Assembly: GCA_963693305.1 (NCBI GenBank)
Contig: OY855904.1
Location: forward strand, 15,523,496-15,587,495
Reading direction: 5' to 3'
DNA: 64,000 bases
Source: Meandrina meandrites
Taxonomy: Eukaryota; Cnidaria; Anthozoa; Scleractinia; Meandrinidae
The notes below the pieces were generated by a model. It made no database searches. It was not told the origin of the DNA and was given only the letters and a program-made list of their open reading frames with translations. The position numbers were made by a program, and so were the translations under genes. Below are positions 59,901 to 64,000 of this stretch, piece after piece. Each line of letters opens with the position of its first letter. The stretch's first letter is position 1.

Positions 59901-60296
59901 ACACCACTTCATCAGTTGTGTAACAACAGACTTAACCGTAACGTACGTAACCAAAGTCTTAGAGTAACAATTGCCTCTTTTTTAAAACACCAGAATGTAT
60001 TTATCCTGCAAACAGGTATCACTGTACAAGGAATGAGACCTCTTGGTCCACAAATGACTGTTAGCCCTCCAGCAGGAGCACAGCATAATAAATATAAAAC
60101 CGAGAGTAAATGGCATGTCGTCTGCTAGTTAGGTGGTGGTGTTTTTAGGCATGGATGCAATTAAAAAAAATACTGAAAGCGAAGTGAATACCTGACGTTG
60201 CTTTATTTGTCCTTTCCACTGGCATCCTTTGTCAAGACGAGAACAGTGAAGCTCCAGTAAGAGGATCTCACGCTCGACAAATTTATCTGGAAAAAC
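56996..60296 (-). CDS. TRAF-family protein B (zinc fingers, coiled coil, MATH), 5' end not found
   Basis: A paralogue of TRAF-A with the same cytoplasmic adaptor role. Exons: 60296-60192, 59834-59670, 59234-59157, 58722-58633, 58024-56996. The first four are 105, 165, 78 and 90 nt, exactly the sizes of the matching TRAF-A exons, and all introns are phase 0. The zinc-finger part reads VFPDKFVEREILLLELHC, CQWKGQIKQRQEHEQIC, CVHPECGILVQRSDL, CPECGKKDIPRSQ. The last exon carries the coiled coil and a MATH domain nearly identical to that of TRAF-A (GTHISVFFVVMRGQYDALLR, NIASGCPTFC) and ends VDTADI. The two RING exons should lie upstream, above 60296; none was recognised up to 64000, so they are either beyond the window or lost. 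If lost, the protein would lack ligase activity, as vertebrate TRAF1 does. The last exon also contains an internal ATG (58021), so a frame from there alone should not be taken as the whole gene. Confidence 0.92.
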
Positions 60297-61929
60297 CTTT
60301 AACGAATGGCAAATAGAAAATAAGTACACTGACAAATATACAGAAGACTCAAAGAATGGGGATGGAAAGGAGGTGAAAGCCCCTTTTTGGGTCCTCTTTT
60401 GGCTCCTCCTTCCGATCCGCTACTGCTATTACTCATGTATTTACCAGTCCGGGACATTACCAATTCTGGAAATATAATTTCCAGTAATTTGATTGGTTGA
60501 GAAGCGAGCCAAAACATTGCTTAGACCGAGAAAGGACTAAGTTCCAGTGGAACGGTGGGCGAGCGAAAATAAATATGTCATCGGCCATTTCGAGTGTACA
60601 ACAAGCACGAATAGTAATGCAGAAGTATCCTGATTTATCAAATCCACGATTTCTAGAACCTAAGGATAACTTAAACCAGTGCTTGTTTTCCTTGGATTTA
60701 CTTTACTTATCTAAAGGCTTCAACTTTAACCCCGATTTTCGAACCGATTTTCGTTTCCCCAGCCACTCGAATTCGACAAATCAATAAGCTCCAGCACTGC
60801 TCTAATAAAGTGTTTACTATTTTTTGCACGAGGTCTTGTTCCGCAAGACTAAGACAGCCGAAGTATCATGAACGTTCGCTTATAGCCGGTATGTACTCCA
60901 TGCATCAACAGACTCTTCGGCCTTGACTACGCTGATAACACTTATAGCGTGGCTGTTTGCTGCTACAATAATCTGAAAGTATTCAAGCAGAAATACTGAT
61001 TTAGCACACTACAATTCCTTCATCAGGCTATAATAACAGTTGAAGTATTTCTGAATATTTCTAAATCTTCATCCTGTTTTACTGGAGGAGTGACTTCTCT
61101 TCGTGATTTAATATGAGAAGTTTGTGCTTCACCATCCTCGGAAACCCAGAGCGAAGCCCTTGGTTTGCGAGGATGGTGCTTCAGCAAAAGTTGTGATATT
61201 TTGTTCAGGATGATCTTGGAAACACGAATTCCTTTGCATATTGGAAAAATTCTGGTTACAAAAGTAAATTTTCACCATTATTCAGTTCGAAATATTGGTC
61301 TGCCACTTCAGCTTTTAGTTCCATAAACTTGTGGTGACTAAGATTTTAACTACTATTTTACGCCTTTTAGGTAACTTTCTTTGCTGCTGCCTCAGACACT
61401 TCGATCCCTCTCCTAATATTTACACTAAGCATTTTCCAACGTTTGTATTTTGGGTACAAGCAAGAAGTATTCAACATCACTCATTCAACAGTAATTTTAT
61501 TGGGATTTTTTTTATCATATCACAACTTCCTTTTCCCCTTTTATTGCTTTTCTTGTCATAACCTGCAAGAACAAAATATTTATCAAGTAAGCAAATCGTA
61601 TTGCTAAGAGAGTGAGAGCACCTTAACTAATAAAGGTGCATGTACTCCTTTCCTTTAGCATATATACAGCCATCAGAGTGAAATCTGTGGCTGTGGATTT
61701 CAACTGCATCGAGACTCCACCTAATTAATATCATTCTCTTCCCCCTTTCTCCCAGCTACTGAAACTTCTGGATAGGAAGGCCATGTTTGAATAGAAAAGC
61801 CATAGCCCCATTTGTTAAATCAAGAATAATTTTTGCATAATGCTTTATCATGTGAGCATACATGTACTTAAGAGAAAAGATGCAGGGGGAGGATGAAGTT
61901 TGAAATTCTTATTTACGAGTAAAATTCAA

Positions 61930-62370
61930 TCTTAGATTGACTCGATGGGTCTGAATCACCCTTGACTAAACAAACAAGAAACTTCCATAAGCAATTTAGT
62001 AAACCCTACATTAATATAAGAATTGATAATTAAAGTTGTTGAGTCAAATGAGTCAATGATCAGTCATGAGCCTACATGTGTGATTTAAACTTTAAATTGC
62101 AGTTGTTAATAATTACAAACCAGAAAAGTCCATAAGCAATTTTTAGTAATAAATCTACAAAAAGAACTAGAAATAAAATCAGAGGTTTTACGAGTCAAAT
62201 GACTTGATGGGTCTGAATGAGCCAACATTTATGATTCAAATTTTAAATTGCAGTTATTAATATAAACAAACAAGAAAAAATAAGCACACTAGAAATGAAA
62301 TCAAAGCTTTTATGAGTCAATGAGTCAAGAGCAGCTTTGATTTAAATTTTAAATTGCAGTTATTTATATA
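61930..62370. repeat. Degenerate tandem repeat, unit about 120-130 bp
   Basis: GAGTCAAATGAGTCAATG-like and TTTTAAATTGCAGTTATTAAT-like blocks recur in the same order three to four times (about 62030-62100, 62190-62260, 62310-62360). Confidence 0.65.
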
Positions 62371-62399
62371 TTATTTATGAAAATAGTGCAGCCATTGTT

Positions 62400-62850
62400 A
62401 AACTGGAGTGACACTAATCCTAAGCAACCCAGTCAGTGGAACTAACCCCATGCAAACTGGAGTAGAAATGGAAGCAAAATAGAGCAGAAAATACAGGCAA
62501 ATTGTAAAAATCACCTTGACTTGTTGACTCATATACTTATTCAAGAGTCAATCAGTTAAGCTTGATTAGTTCGATAATAGTGCTGCCCTCATTAACAAAC
62601 AGAAGCTAACCACAAGCAAACAAGAGTGAAACTAAAAAAAAACCAACAGCAAATCAGAGTGGAACAACCTGCAAGCAAGGCTTTGCAAGCGAACAAGAGT
62701 GGAACTTATTAGCTAACTGTAAGCAAACAGGAGTGAAACTATCTGCAAGCAACACCAGAGTGGAACTGACTGTAAGCAAAAATTAAAGGAGGGGAAATGA
62801 TTGCAAGCAAACCAGAGTGAAACTAACCACAAGTAGAATGTTTCTAAGCT
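62400..62850. repeat. Degenerate minisatellite, unit about 26 bp
   Basis: Variants of CTGCAAGCAAACCAGAGTGGAA recur about ten times, with weaker copies again around 63180-63400 (GGCTAACCAGAGTGC). Confidence 0.7.
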
Positions 62851-64000
62851 CACAAGCATACAGGCAAACCATGGTTCAATAGACAATGAGCTATACTTTG
62901 TGTAAAAAACATCTTGACTCATTCACTTGTGACTCATTCATAAAAGAGGACCAAAACAACAATAGAAATATGCTATAGTCTAACCAGAATGTCAAGACGC
63001 ATAAAGAAGGCAAAACTGGAGGGTGATTAAACAAACCCTCCCTAACCCTATAACAAGAGGCTATAAATGTGTGTGCAATGGGTGTACAATATTTGTACAA
63101 TATGCGAGCCAGCAAGCCCTGCAAGTCATGCAAGCCAGAAATCTCTTATCCCAATGAAAAGGCTAAGTGCAATCTACTAAACTAAATGTAGGCAAACCGG
63201 AGTGCTATTTAGGCTAAACATTACCATTGTGCTGTTAAGGCTAACTGGAAATTGGCTTGCATGACTTGCAAGCCATGTGAACCGTGCAAGCAAGAAATCC
63301 CTTATCCCAATATAAAAGCTAACCACAAGCTATCTAAGCTAACTGTAGGCTAACCAGAGTGCCATTTAGGCTGACCAGAATGGCTCGCATGACTCGCTGG
63401 CTTGCACTTTGTCAAGACCTGGTTTTATTTGTGGTTGCGCTGTTGTATATAGAAGCAGATGAATAAATAAATTCTTAAATTTTTAGCCAAGTATAGTTGT
63501 CCCTTTACTTACCATCATTTCTATTATTTTTCAAGCTGTCAATGGAAAATCCATTGATGCACTTCAATGGTATCAGTTGTTGTTGCCATTCTCAGGGAAC
63601 ACTTCTCTTCTGCCTTGCCCTTTTCAGTGGTGGCCTTCCTACTGAATGCTTTTGGCAATAGCAATCTGTAGAGTGTTCCTTCCAGCTTGAACACTTTCGT
63701 GCATTTAATAGCATTTTTTAATTCCACTCTTTCTCGTCAGGTGATTCAATTCACCAGAACTCTAATGATGAGATCATCTACAATCCGAACACACTTTTTC
63801 CGGGTGGAAATTAATTTTTGGTGTCCTAATAAATGGCAAAGAACTCAGTGAAAAATTCCATTCTGAGACACTGTTTTAACGCAGTTCTGGACATTTCGTT
63901 TTCCTACACAACCGGCATCTTTCCTTCAAGAAATCAATGTGCTTTTCCATCACACTGCAAAAGAACATAAAACGAACATGGCATAAGCAGTCCAGTCGAT

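Larger units (their letters stand above)
60297..64000. other. Upstream intron of TRAF-B or intergenic DNA
   Basis: No RING exon or other domain recognised. Tandem degenerate repeats fill 61930-62850 and 63180-63400. A plus-strand frame at 60497-60787 and a minus-strand frame at 63539-63727 are unrecognised. A strong GTAAGT donor is present on the minus strand near 63512, but the frames leading to it contain stops. Confidence 0.45.

Noticed and set aside
63500..63727. Possible RING exon of TRAF-B near a strong donor at 63512
   Set aside because: The frame that would join in phase 0 has a stop before the donor, and no cysteine/histidine pattern is present.
1..64000. CRISPR arrays, operons, bacterial promoters
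   Set aside because: The window is eukaryotic; the tandem repeats lack the repeat-spacer structure and genes carry introns.

Overview
The window is nuclear DNA of an animal, most likely a cnidarian and probably an anthozoan such as a stony coral. The reasons are AT-rich sequence, genes split by GT-AG introns, dense short palindromic DNA elements (MITEs), tRNA-derived SINEs, and gene families (TM-TIR receptor, tandem-ADF-H coactosin, TRAF expansion) typical of these animals. The species cannot be read from the sequence. All gene models come from reading splice sites and reading-frame phase by eye; there is no transcript evidence.

Layout. (1) 1-7490, plus strand: the 3' part of a single-pass receptor with a Ser/Thr-rich stalk built from phase-1 mini-exons (one of them duplicated), a transmembrane exon and a cytoplasmic TIR domain. 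(2) 7491-13700: no host gene; a ~1 kb terminal-inverted-repeat element, a LINE 3' fragment, microsatellites and SINEs. (3) 13798-14267 and 20658-21586, minus strand: two small secreted pro-peptides with a short first exon, a signal peptide, an acidic pro-region, a basic cleavage site and a cysteine-bearing C-terminus; they look like divergent paralogues. (4) 26442-37514, minus strand: a complete ten-coding-exon gene for a 315-residue coactosin-like protein with two ADF-H domains, whose introns are full of MITEs and a SINE. (5) 38-43.6 kb: repeats and one uncertain coding exon. (6) 43620-48233, minus strand: a complete seven-exon TRAF gene (RING, TRAF zinc fingers, coiled coil, MATH; 556 residues). 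(7) 48.2-57 kb: intergenic, with hairpins and dispersed repeats. (8) 56996-60296, minus strand: a second TRAF gene with the same exon sizes, whose RING exons are not found inside the window. (9) 60.3-64 kb: degenerate tandem repeats.

The TIR receptor and the two TRAF genes belong to families that act in innate immune signalling (TIR receptors feed TRAF ubiquitin ligases and scaffolds), but nothing in the DNA shows that these particular proteins work together. The least explained protein-coding signal is the pair of secreted cysteine-bearing pro-peptides. The best structural finds are the duplicated stalk mini-exon of the TIR receptor, the exon-for-exon TRAF duplication with an almost unchanged MATH domain, and two unrelated foldback repeats that share the same loop core.
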